Origin: Helicobacteraceae bacterium
GTDB lineage: Bacteria; Campylobacterota; Campylobacteria; Campylobacterales; Helicobacteraceae
Length of the DNA: 64,000 bases
Assembly: GCA_900770765.1 (NCBI GenBank)
Contig: CAAGLK010000091.1
Span: 1 to 64,000 of the forward strand
Reading direction: 5' to 3'
Part shown: piece by piece, positions 56,650 through 64,000 of the stretch
Position numbering within the stretch: the first letter of the stretch is position 1
How the letters are laid out: every line of letters starts with the position of its first letter
Translations under genes and position numbers: made by a program
The notes under the pieces: generated by a model
What the model was told of the DNA's origin: nothing
What the model saw: the letters and a program-made list of their open reading frames with translations, nothing else
Database searches by the model: none

Positions 56650-57993
56650 ATGAGAGAAGTTAAAGTGCAAGAATCGCTATTAAAGCAGAGCTTACCACTT
56701 AGTTTAATTATGGCTTCACGCTTTTTTGGCTTATTTATTGTTATGCCTGTTTTATCGCTATATGCACTTAGTTTAGAAAACACAAGCCCCATTTTAGTTG
56801 GAATCGTAATGGGCGGATACGCCCTAACGCAAGTGCTTTTTCAAGTGCCTTTTGGAATCTTAAGCGATAAATTTGGGAGAAAGGGCATTATCGCACTTGG
56901 GCTTGTAATCTTTGCACTTGGGTCGCTAATTTGTGCTTTAAGTGATAATATTTATTTGCTAATTTTAGGGCGACTTTTGCAAGGGGCTGGGGCTGTCGGC
57001 GGCGTAGTTTCTGCTATGATAGCCGATTTAGTTAAAGAAGAGCGACGCACAAAGGCAATGGCACTAATGGGTGCTACTATTTCGCTAAGTTTTACCGCCG
57101 CTTTAATTTTAGGACCGATTCTAGCTAGTAGCTTTGGCGTAGCTAGCTTATTTTTAATTACCTTTATTTTAGCTATTGTGGCACTTTTTATAATATTTTT
57201 TTTAGTGCCAAATGCACCAAAAATTACTTATAATTTTGACCACCACGCAAAAGATTATCAAAGCATTTTAAAAAATAAAAATTTACAAATTATGAATCTT
57301 TCTAATTTTTTACAAAAAGGCTTAATGACTCTAGCATTACTTATGATTCCAATCGCACTTGTAAAGGGCTTTTCTATGCCAGAAGCAAATTTGTGGCAAG
57401 TGTATGTGCCAGCGTCAATTTTAGGATTCTTAAGTATGGCGCCAGCGGCGATTATGGCGGAGAAAAAGGGCTATTTTAAGGGTGTTATGGTGGTTGGAAT
57501 CTTACTTTTTGCCTTTGCGTATCTTTCTATGATGTGTCCTAGTAAATGGGTGTTTATTTTAGGCGTTTTAGTATTTTTTATAGGATTTTCCGTCCATGAG
57601 CCTATTATGCAAAGCCTTGCTAGTCGCTATTGCAAAGCGCATTTAAAGGGAAGTGCTATGGGTGTTTTTACTACTTTTGGCTATTTTGGCTCTTTTGTAG
57701 GAGCGCTTCTTGGGGGGCATTTGTATTATTTCTTTGGACTTGTGTCAATAGGTATTGTCGTGGCTATTACTTGTGCTTTATGGGTAATTTTAATGTATTT
57801 TTTAGATAGCCCTATAATGCATAAAATGCTATATATTCCACTAGATAAGAATCCTAATGCAGAAGTTTTAAAAGATTTAAATGGAATCTTAGAATATTAT
57901 ATAAATGAAAGTGAAAAAGTGCTAGTGATTAAATACAATAAGGATTCTATAAAAGAAGAGCAGATTTTAACTTTATTGTTACCAATACGATAA
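56650..57993 (+). CDS. MFS transporter with C-terminal cytosolic domain (YajR-like)
   Basis: 447 residues: 12 membrane helices with the MFS motif A between helices 2 and 3 (GILSDKFGRKGII), LILGRLLQGAGAVGG and a second-half GFSVHEPIMQSLASRY. After the last helix, about 55 residues (NPNAEVLKDLNGILEYYINESEKVLVIKYNKD in outline) look like a small ferredoxin-like fold as in E. coli YajR. The family suggests drug or metabolite export; the substrate is unknown. It stands alone. Confidence 0.85.
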   Translation: MREVKVQESLLKQSLPLSLIMASRFFGLFIVMPVLSLYALSLENTSPILVGIVMGGYALTQVLFQVPFGILSDKFGRKGIIALGLVIFALGSLICALSDNIYLLILGRLLQGAGAVGGVVSAMIADLVKEERRTKAMALMGATISLSFTAALILGPILASSFGVASLFLITFILAIVALFIIFFLVPNAPKITYNFDHHAKDYQSILKNKNLQIMNLSNFLQKGLMTLALLMIPIALVKGFSMPEANLWQVYVPASILGFLSMAPAAIMAEKKGYFKGVMVVGILLFAFAYLSMMCPSKWVFILGVLVFFIGFSVHEPIMQSLASRYCKAHLKGSAMGVFTTFGYFGSFVGALLGGHLYYFFGLVSIGIVVAITCALWVILMYFLDSPIMHKMLYIPLDKNPNAEVLKDLNGILEYYINESEKVLVIKYNKDSIKEEQILTLLLPIR

Positions 57994-58345
57994 AAAATGT
58001 TTTTTGCAATAATGGATTCCACCTTGTTATTACGAGACTTTTTGTAAAGTGATTCCACTTCATTATTGCGAGATTTTTTGCAAATCCAACCACTTCGCCA
58101 TTACGATTCCACCTTATCATTGCAAAAACAACGATAACTCCCCACCTGTCATTGCGAGAATTATTGCAAAGCCATCCACTTTGTCATTGCGAGACTTGAC
58201 GCAGTCAAGTCGTGGCAATCTAAACTTTGAGTTACCTTAACTATTTAGTTACTTAAAGCATATTTGTCATTGCGAGAAAATCCGCAAGGATTTTCGTGGC
58301 AACCCATACTTTAGATTGCTTCGGCTTCGCCTAGCTAATGACAAT
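57994..58345. repeat. Cluster of GTCATTGCGAG palindromic repeats
   Basis: No gene; this stretch holds about seven partial or full copies of a unit beginning (C)TTGTCATTGCGAG. Two complete units are at 58181-58221 and 58264-58302: both read TTGTCATTGCGA, then an 8-base-pair hairpin, then GTGGCAA. The second sits in an element closed by terminal inverted repeats TTGTCATT (58264-58271) and AATGACAA (58337-58344), about 81 bases long and MITE-like. Degenerate copies lie around 58026, 58060, 58095, 58120 and 58148. Confidence 0.75.
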
Positions 58346-58350
58346 AATAA

Positions 58351-59691
58351 TTATCGTGGAATCTGTCCCATTCTCGCATTTTGCATAAGATTCATTAAAT
58401 CACTCATACCGCCTTTATTTGAAAACTTCTTTGCCATTTTTGCAGCATTTTCAAACTGCTTTAAAAAGCGGTTAATATCGCTAACATCTAGCCCAGCACC
58501 TAATGCTATGCGTTTTTTACGACTACCATTTAATAAATCAGGATTCTCTCGCTCTTTTGGCGTCATAGAGGCTACCATCGCACGCATTTGCTTAATTTCC
58601 TTAGAATTATCTAAATCCACATTTTTTAACGCACTCGCCATATTTCCAAGCCCTGGAAGCATAGATAAAATTGACTGCATAGAGCCGATTTTTTTAATAT
58701 TATCAAGCTGAGAGATAAAATCATTAAAGGTAAATTTACCCTTTTTTATTTTTTTAGAAATATCTTTTGCCTCTTTTTCGCTTATTACAGCGGCGGTTTT
58801 TTCTGCTAGTGAGTGAATATCACCAGCACCCATAAGCCTCCCCACGATTCTATCTGGGATAAATACTTCTAAATCCGCCACTTTCTCGCCCACACCGATA
58901 AAGCGAAGCGGAATCCCAACTTGATGCGCCACGCTTAGTGCGATTCCGCCTTTACTATCACCATCAAATTTGCTTAAAATTATTCCGCTTAAATCCAGCC
59001 TTTTATGGAATCCTTCCACACTTCTTACGCCATCTTGCCCACTTAAGCTATCTACTACATAAAATATTTCATGTGGATTTATCGCCTTTTTTACACTCTC
59101 TAGCTCACTCATTAGCGCTTCATCAATGGCTAATCGCCCAGCAGTATCCACTAAAAGCACATCATAAAGCCCGGATTCCGCCTTTAGCTTTGCTTCTTTT
59201 GCGATTTCTAGTGCATTTTTACCCTCTAAGTGGAAAAAATCCACGCCAACTTGAACGCTTAACTGCCTTAACTGCTCCACCGCCGCTAAGCGTTGTAAAT
59301 CACACGCTGCTAGCAGAATCTTTTTTTGCTTACCTTTTAGATAATGCGCTAACTTTGCGGTGGTAGTTGTCTTACCGCTTCCTTGAAGTCCAGCCATAAG
59401 CACGATTGTAGGCGGCTTTGAAGTAAAGTTAAAGCCATAATGTCCAGGCGCGGTTAGAATCTTATTTAAAGATTCCTTTAATGCGTTTAAAAAGGAATCT
59501 TTGCCAATCCCTGCTAATTTTGTCTTTTTTTCAACTTCACTTAAAAGCTCTTTTAAAACCTTATAATGCACATCTGCCTTTAAAAGTGCCTTTTTAAGCT
59601 CATCTATCGCCCTTTTTAACGCTTTTTCATCATCTTTAAAGCGGATTTTGCTAATTGCACTTTGAAAACTATCGGTAATTACGCTAAACAA
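58351..59691 (-). CDS. ffh: Signal recognition particle protein Ffh
   Basis: SRP54-type GTPase directing nascent membrane proteins to FtsY and SecYEG. N domain 1-85, G domain with GLQGSGKTTTTAKLA (about 106-120), DTAGR and SKFDGDSKGG, then a methionine-rich M domain with LSMLPGLGNM and a C-terminal GGMSDLMNLMQNARMGQ. 446 residues. The SRP RNA gene was not found in this window. Confidence 0.97.
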   Translation of the reverse strand: MFSVITDSFQSAISKIRFKDDEKALKRAIDELKKALLKADVHYKVLKELLSEVEKKTKLAGIGKDSFLNALKESLNKILTAPGHYGFNFTSKPPTIVLMAGLQGSGKTTTTAKLAHYLKGKQKKILLAACDLQRLAAVEQLRQLSVQVGVDFFHLEGKNALEIAKEAKLKAESGLYDVLLVDTAGRLAIDEALMSELESVKKAINPHEIFYVVDSLSGQDGVRSVEGFHKRLDLSGIILSKFDGDSKGGIALSVAHQVGIPLRFIGVGEKVADLEVFIPDRIVGRLMGAGDIHSLAEKTAAVISEKEAKDISKKIKKGKFTFNDFISQLDNIKKIGSMQSILSMLPGLGNMASALKNVDLDNSKEIKQMRAMVASMTPKERENPDLLNGSRKKRIALGAGLDVSDINRFLKQFENAAKMAKKFSNKGGMSDLMNLMQNARMGQIPR

Positions 59692-59697
59692 TTTTAA

Positions 59698-59718
59698 GCC
59701 TTTTATTAAAATAAAGGC
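59698..59718 (-). terminator. Weak terminator between the ankyrin gene and ffh
   Basis: GCCTTT and AAAGGC arms with a 9-base loop and a modest T-rich flank on the minus strand, 28 bases after the ankyrin stop codon. It would partly separate ffh from the ankyrin promoter. Confidence 0.4.
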
Positions 59719-59745
59719 GTTATTTTATAGCTTTTTAGCTTAAAG

Positions 59746-60222
59746 CTAAGATTTACGCATAATCCCAAGCATTTTTGCACTAATTCTCTTAAACAAACTC
59801 CGCTTTTTACTAGAATCTAACAAGAATTTAGCGATTTCACCTTTGCCAAAAAGCAGTGCGAAGCTATAAGGCGTAAGCCCTAAGCCATTATTTGCGTCAA
59901 TATCCGCACCATTTTCTACTAGAAGTTTCGCCATTTCTAAATCGCCCTTAAAGCACACTCCAGCTAGCGGCGTCTGGCCTTTGTCATTTCTCTCATCTAC
60001 TCTAGCACCTTGTTTTAATAGCATTTTCGCACACTCTAAAGCGCCATTGTAGCTAGCTAGCATTAAAAGCGAGTTGCCTTTGTGATTTTTTAAATTCACA
60101 TTTAGTCCAGCCTTTATCATTTTCTCTAGCTCTTCACTCTCATTATTTCTAGCGAAGTTAAAGGCATATTCACATAGCTCTTGATAACGCTTCTCTTCTT
60201 CATCGCTTATTTGCATTTTCAC
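59746..60222 (-). CDS. Ankyrin-repeat protein, likely catalase accessory factor
   Basis: 158 residues with about three to four ankyrin repeats (residues 38-140: GNSLLMLASYNGALECAKMLLKQGARVDERN, then GQTPLAGVCFKGDLEMAKLLVENGADIDANN, then LGLTPYSFALLFGKGEIAKFLLD) and a basic tail. A similar small ankyrin protein beside katA in Campylobacter jejuni (Cj1386) is needed for heme loading of catalase. Here it is separated from katA by one gene but shares the same upstream palindrome, so a common PerR control and role are likely. It has no signal peptide. Confidence 0.82.
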   Translation of the reverse strand: MKMQISDEEEKRYQELCEYAFNFARNNESEELEKMIKAGLNVNLKNHKGNSLLMLASYNGALECAKMLLKQGARVDERNDKGQTPLAGVCFKGDLEMAKLLVENGADIDANNGLGLTPYSFALLFGKGEIAKFLLDSSKKRSLFKRISAKMLGIMRKS

Positions 60223-60266
60223 TCCTTTTTAAACCCTAAAATAATTACATATAAAGTTAAATAAAT

Positions 60267-60290
60267 AGTAAATAATAATTTTTATTATTT
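60267..60290. promoter_or_regulatory. Putative PerR operator upstream of the ankyrin gene
   Basis: AAATAATAA-TTT-TTATTATTT at 60270-60290 is a perfect inverted repeat. On the minus strand it is followed by TTACTATTTATTT, the same sequence as at katA. About 46 bases before the ankyrin start; it also lies upstream of the divergent LTA-synthase-like gene. Confidence 0.65.
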
Positions 60291-60362
60291 AAGATTCCAC
60301 ATTAATGCTTATATTTATTAAATTCTGCTTAATTTTATTAATTAATTACTTTGCTTAAGTTG

Positions 60363-60372
60363 TTTTTTTTTT
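60363..60372 (+). repeat. T10 homopolymer upstream of the sulfatase gene
   Basis: Ten T in a row about 36-45 bases before the ATG, at the expected position of a -10/-35 region. Changes in length could alter promoter spacing. Confidence 0.5.
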
Positions 60373-60407
60373 CATTAAAGTAACAATTTTTTTACAAAAG
60401 GGTGTTT

Positions 60408-62360
60408 ATGATAAGAGTGATTTTACAGATTCTAATCTTTTCTTTTATTTTTATGTGCATTTTTGCTTTTATGCGATTTTTAGAGCTTTTAAATTTAGTT
60501 AATGGCTTGGAATCTTTTAGTTTTTTAGAAATTTCTTGGGTGTTTATATATGGCTTAGGGCATGATATGCGGACGCTTAGTGCGGCGTTTTTACCGATTC
60601 TACTTTGCGGATTCTTATCTTATCTTGGCTATTTTGTAAAACTTGGGCTAAAGGATAAAATTTTTAAAGTTTATAAGATATTTTCTTGTGCTTATATCGC
60701 ACTTTTGGGCGTTTTAGTCGCTATTTTTAGCTTTATAAATTATTTTTATTATAAAGTGTATCAAAATAGAATTGATATGTTTATCTTTGGGCTTAAAGAT
60801 GATGAGACAAAGGAGCTTATTTATTTTATCTGGCAAAATTACCCTGTGGCGCTTGGGCTTATTTGTGCTTTAGCATTAGCTTTAATTTGTATTTATATTA
60901 ATATTAGGATTCTAAGGCTTAAAATGTGGAATCCTAAATTTAAGATTCCAACTCTAATTTTACTAAACCTATTGCTTTTATATGCCTATGCAGTGGCACT
61001 TAGGGGACATCCTATTTATAATGCACTAAGAGCGCAAACTTATACATTTAGCACTTTTAAGCCCTTTAATGATATTTCTACAAATCCCATTATGGCTTTA
61101 TCGTGGGCTTCAAAGGAGTATAAGATTCAAGCAAGTTTTAGAGAAGTTAGCCTAAGTCGCGGTGCGGAGCTAGAATCTAGGCTATTCCCACTATATCAAA
61201 CTTCAGTGAAAAATCAAAATGCTAAAAAGCCGCATATTCATCTAAATATAATGGAGAGCTTTGGCTTGGCTATTTTAGATAATAATAAAGAGCTAGAATC
61301 TTTGCTTCTAGGCGATTTATACAAACATTTTAATAGCGATTTTAAAGAAGACTTTGTCTTTAAAAGATTCCTACCCGGTGGCGATGGGACTATCGGTAGC
61401 TTAAATCGCATTTTATTTATAAGCCCTATTTTTATGACAAATAGCAAGTTTCAAAACAAAAGGCTACTAGAGACGCCACTAGAAGTGTATAAAAATGCTG
61501 GATATAAGATTATTTTTATCTATCCAGGCAATGCGTCTTGGTATAACTTAGGGAATTATCTTAAGGCACAAGGCGTAGAGTTTATAGATGAAGTGATTTT
61601 ACTAGAGCAGTTCCCACAAGCTAGAGCGAGTAAGCATCCGTGGGGAATTAAAGATGAGTTTATGTATGAAAAAGTTTATGAGGTTTTAGAAGCGGCGGTT
61701 GAGCCTACGCTTGTAATTTCCCTTAGTATTTCAAATCACCCGCCGCATATTCATAAAAGCAATAATGATTTTTCAAATATTAAAGATGAAGCCTACTTAA
61801 AGCGATTTAGCGATAATTATAAGGATGTGCTTGGCGTGTATTCTTATGCTGCTGATACCTTTGGCAAATATTTAGATAAAGTCAAGCAAAGTGATTTTAA
61901 AGATAATTTAATAATAGCTGCCACAGGCGACCATCAAAATAGAGAATATAATGTCGCTAGTGAATATGGCTTAGGATTCCACTATAATGTCCCTTTATAC
62001 CTTTATATCCCGCAAAATTTACAGCAAAATATCCATTATGATAAAAATCGCATAGGTTCGCATAAAGATATTTTCCCAACCCTTTATGCGCTAACCTTAA
62101 GCGAAGTTGAGTTTTTAAGTATGTGTGGTAAAAATATGCTTGGGATTCCGCAGGATTTATGTGAGTTTGGCGTAAATAAGCATGTGTGGATTGACAAAAA
62201 TGGAATTTATCAAAGAGGTGCTAGCGTAGGCTATCGCTATGGCGATTCCTTAAAAAAGGGTGAGTCCTTTATGCTAGATGATAAAAGCAAAGAATTTTTA
62301 GAGCTTTATGAAGAGCTTGAATATTATCAATTAGCAAAAAGGCTTGGATTAGCTAAATAA
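60408..62360 (+). CDS. LTA-synthase/sulfatase-family membrane protein
   Basis: 650 residues from ATG 60408 (AAAGGG upstream; a GTG two codons earlier is less likely). About five membrane helices (first 210 residues) precede an extracytoplasmic alkaline-phosphatase-superfamily domain: LNIMESFGLA, GGDGTIGSLNRI (candidate nucleophile Thr), and AATGDHQNRE with metal ligands. This is the plan of lipoteichoic-acid synthase, OpgB and phosphoethanolamine transferases. No teichoic acid is expected in this Gram-negative cell, so it more likely modifies lipid A, LPS or periplasmic glucans. The substrate is unknown. Confidence 0.82.
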   Translation: MIRVILQILIFSFIFMCIFAFMRFLELLNLVNGLESFSFLEISWVFIYGLGHDMRTLSAAFLPILLCGFLSYLGYFVKLGLKDKIFKVYKIFSCAYIALLGVLVAIFSFINYFYYKVYQNRIDMFIFGLKDDETKELIYFIWQNYPVALGLICALALALICIYINIRILRLKMWNPKFKIPTLILLNLLLLYAYAVALRGHPIYNALRAQTYTFSTFKPFNDISTNPIMALSWASKEYKIQASFREVSLSRGAELESRLFPLYQTSVKNQNAKKPHIHLNIMESFGLAILDNNKELESLLLGDLYKHFNSDFKEDFVFKRFLPGGDGTIGSLNRILFISPIFMTNSKFQNKRLLETPLEVYKNAGYKIIFIYPGNASWYNLGNYLKAQGVEFIDEVILLEQFPQARASKHPWGIKDEFMYEKVYEVLEAAVEPTLVISLSISNHPPHIHKSNNDFSNIKDEAYLKRFSDNYKDVLGVYSYAADTFGKYLDKVKQSDFKDNLIIAATGDHQNREYNVASEYGLGFHYNVPLYLYIPQNLQQNIHYDKNRIGSHKDIFPTLYALTLSEVEFLSMCGKNMLGIPQDLCEFGVNKHVWIDKNGIYQRGASVGYRYGDSLKKGESFMLDDKSKEFLELYEELEYYQLAKRLGLAK

Positions 62361-62386
62361 GTGGAATCTTAAATTTGCGATTCCAC
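62361..62386. terminator. First terminator between the sulfatase gene and katA
   Basis: GTGGAATC and GATTCCAC arms with a 10-base loop directly after the TAA stop. Confidence 0.6.
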
Positions 62387-62407
62387 CTTAAATAAGCATA
62401 AAATAGA

Positions 62408-62431
62408 TGGAATCCTAAATTTAGGATTCCA
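62408..62431. terminator. Second terminator, perfect 24-base palindrome
   Basis: TGGAATCCTAAA joined to TTTAGGATTCCA without a spacer, followed by CATTTTTAG. It and the preceding hairpin form a double bidirectional terminator in 95 bases between converging genes. Confidence 0.7.
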
Positions 62432-62454
62432 CATTTTTAGCACTTAGAATATTC

Positions 62455-63885
62455 CTAAAGTGCCGCTTTTACGCCGCTTTCTAACTCCGCTGCAATTTCT
62501 CTAAAATGCCCTAACGCCCTATTTTTCACCGCTTCACTTACGCCGCTTAAACTCTCTGCGATATTGCTATAAAGCCGCTCTTTCTCATCGCTTGGCAGAA
62601 TCCTAAAGAGTGCTTTTGCATCGTGGTAATAATCCACGCCCTTATCATCTCTGTGATTAAACTTATCCACTAAGGATTCCACGCTTAAAGGCGGCTCTTT
62701 GAAACTTGCATCCTCTTGTGGTCCATTATAGCTATTTGGCTCGTAATATGCGTGGTTTTCTTGCGTATAGCTGCCATTATTCATAGCACCGCCTACATAA
62801 TAATTATTCACTTCCACCGCTGGTTTATTAACGCTTAGTTGCTGATAATGCACGCCTAAGCGGTATCGCTGTGCGTCTGGGTAGCTAAAGATTCTAGCTT
62901 GCAGCATCCTATCTGGGCTATAGCCAATCCCTGGCACGATATTACTAGGACTAAAGGCGGCTTGTTCAACTTCATTAAAGTAATTTTGCGGATTCTTATT
63001 AAGCTCTAGCACACCCACAGGAATTAGCGGATACTCGCTATGAGGCCAGATTCTAGTTAAATCAAATGGATTAAAATTCGCCTTTTGCGCTTGCTCTTCA
63101 CTCATCACTTGAATCTTAAAATCCCACCTTGGATACTCGCCTTTTTCAATTGCGTTATACAAATCTCGCTGGTGGCTTTCTCTATCTTTTGCAATTAACG
63201 CCTCTGCTTCTTTATTTGTAAGATTCTTAATCCCTTGCTGGCTTTTGAAGTGGAATTTCACCCACACTCGCTCACCCTTTGCATTAATCAAACTATAAGT
63301 GTGGCTGCCAAAGCCGTGCATGTGGCGGTAACTCGCTGGAATCCCCCTATCACTCATTAAAATTAGCACTTGATGCATACTCTCAGGATTCAAACTCCAA
63401 AAGTCCCACGCCGCTTCATTACTCCTTAAATGCGTCTTGGGATTCCGCTTTTGCGAGTGGATAAAATCAGGGAATTTCATACCATCTTTTATAAAAAATG
63501 TCGGCGTATTATTGCCTACTAAATCCCAATTGCCCTCTTTTGTGTAAAACTTAATGGCAAATCCCCTTACATCCCTCTCCGCATCCGCCGCCCCTGCTTC
63601 ACCAGCCACGGTTGAAAAGCGTAAAAATAGCTTAGTTTCCTCGCCTTTTTGTAGCACACTTGCCTTTGTGTAGCGGCTAATATCTTCAGTTATTTTTAAG
63701 ATTCCATACGCGCCGCTTCCCTTTGCATGCACGGTTCTCTCTGGGATTCTCTCTCTATTTTGAAACGCTAGCTTTTCTAAAAGCATATAATCTTGTAATA
63801 AAATAGGCCCTCTAGCACCTACGCTTATGCTGTTTTGATTATCCGCAATAGGATTCCCACTTGCAGTATTTAGCACCTTTGCCAT
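62455..63885 (-). CDS. katA: Catalase
   Basis: Small-subunit heme catalase of 476 residues. The catalytic His53 lies in [18 protein letters not shown], the catalytic Asn in [11 protein letters not shown] (residue 125 or 126), and the heme-ligand Tyr in [14 protein letters not shown] near residue 337. It is slightly shorter than the roughly 505-residue H. pylori KatA because the C-terminal tail is reduced. AAGGAG precedes the ATG. A PerR-type palindrome lies 55-83 bases upstream. Confidence 0.97.
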   Translation of the reverse strand: MAKVLNTASGNPIADNQNSISVGARGPILLQDYMLLEKLAFQNRERIPERTVHAKGSGAYGILKITEDISRYTKASVLQKGEETKLFLRFSTVAGEAGAADAERDVRGFAIKFYTKEGNWDLVGNNTPTFFIKDGMKFPDFIHSQKRNPKTHLRSNEAAWDFWSLNPESMHQVLILMSDRGIPASYRHMHGFGSHTYSLINAKGERVWVKFHFKSQQGIKNLTNKEAEALIAKDRESHQRDLYNAIEKGEYPRWDFKIQVMSEEQAQKANFNPFDLTRIWPHSEYPLIPVGVLELNKNPQNYFNEVEQAAFSPSNIVPGIGYSPDRMLQARIFSYPDAQRYRLGVHYQQLSVNKPAVEVNNYYVGGAMNNGSYTQENHAYYEPNSYNGPQEDASFKEPPLSVESLVDKFNHRDDKGVDYYHDAKALFRILPSDEKERLYSNIAESLSGVSEAVKNRALGHFREIAAELESGVKAAL

Positions 63886-63917
63886 ATTTGCTCCTTAAAT
63901 TGAAATTAAAAGTAAGA

Positions 63918-63923
63918 ATTATA
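63918..63923 (-). promoter_or_regulatory. -10 box of katA
   Basis: TGTATAAT on the minus strand, about 33 bases before the katA ATG and 17 bases downstream of the operator palindrome. Confidence 0.6.
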
Positions 63924-63939
63924 CATAAAATAAAATAAA

Positions 63940-63968
63940 TAGTAAATAATAAAAATTATTATTTACTA
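63940..63968. promoter_or_regulatory. Putative PerR operator upstream of katA
   Basis: TAGTAAATAATAA - AAA - TTATTATTTACTA: two perfect 13-base arms with a 3-base spacer, covering the -35 region. The block TTATTATTTACTATTTATTT on the minus strand is identical, all 20 bases, upstream of the ankyrin gene. Confidence 0.72.
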
Positions 63969-63985
63969 AAAATTAATTTTTATCT

Positions 63986-64000
63986 CGCCATTGCGAGGCT
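63986..64000 (+). repeat. Start of another GTCATTGCGAG-type repeat at the right edge
   Basis: CGCCATTGCGAGGCT resembles the repeat unit clustered at 58.0-58.3 kb. It is cut by the window end, so its extent is unknown. Confidence 0.5.

Noticed and set aside
58049..58240. 63-codon open frame in the repeat cluster
   Set aside because: It consists of translated repeat units only.
57994..58345. CRISPR array
   Set aside because: Units are unevenly spaced, degenerate and themselves palindromic with no unique equal-length spacers, and no cas genes are nearby.

Overview
The window is AT-rich, densely coding DNA from a member of the Campylobacterota. It most resembles an enterohepatic Helicobacter. 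The evidence is gene order I know from Helicobacter: pnp / phosphoribosyltransferase / lptD / RDD / purD; an ArsRS-like two-component pair followed by hemB; tgt next to a COG3400 gene; SH3-domain gene / aroE; tatA / argS; and hldD / hldE / gmhA. A PerR-type regulator and a monomeric isocitrate dehydrogenase argue against H. pylori itself. Positions 1-18 are Illumina adapter sequence, so the left edge is a contig end carrying a sequencing artefact.

Layout. 19-4.3 kb: a truncated DUF502 gene, the menaquinone prenyltransferase mqnP, two LPS-type glycosyltransferases (one with a G11 tract suggesting phase variation) and an RluA-type pseudouridine synthase. 4.3-8.8 kb: tatA, argS, fabD, mtnN, a SixA-like phosphatase and a YhcH-type protein. 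8.9-15.0 kb: perR, an EI24 membrane protein, dnaB, rdgB, a TonB-dependent copper receptor, a TPR-like gene and a CiaD-like gene. 15.0-21.3 kb: a structured leader, response regulator/sensor kinase, hemB, then uvrB and mraY on the minus strand. 21.4-29.6 kb: gpmI, facing the minus-strand run purD-RDD-lptD-PRTase-pnp. 29.6-29.8 kb: a likely 6S-type RNA. 29.9-39.0 kb: cytochrome c, murD, priA, two small coiled-coil/unknown genes, yraN, hom, a small unknown gene, lgt and an ABC-F ATPase. 39.1-49.4 kb: ppk, purM, the SH3/aroE/hpf/cca run, and the ADP-heptose genes with a zinc-ribbon-like unknown. 49.5-58.0 kb: an HDOD protein, tgt, a COG3400 protein, a broken serine/aromatic amino-acid transporter gene, monomeric icd and an MFS exporter. 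58.0-64.0 kb: a cluster of palindromic repeats, ffh, an ankyrin gene, an LTA-synthase-like sulfatase and katA. No tRNA, rRNA, CRISPR array, prophage or insertion sequence was seen.

How the genes work together. perR, katA and the ankyrin gene look like one peroxide regulon: katA and the ankyrin gene share an almost identical palindrome upstream. The ankyrin protein resembles the Campylobacter protein that supports heme loading of catalase. MqnP and MtnN both serve futalosine-type menaquinone synthesis. hldD/hldE/gmhA supply ADP-heptose, which a GT9-type transferase like the one near the left end would use. PurD and PurM point to de novo purine synthesis.

The most unusual large-scale feature is a dispersed word with core GAATC/GATTC (often GGAATCTTA or TAAGATTCC). 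It is very frequent inside genes, and inverted pairs of it form most of the terminators at convergent gene ends, with stop codons sometimes embedded in it. This recalls the terminator-forming uptake sequences of Neisseria and Pasteurellaceae, but its function here is unknown.
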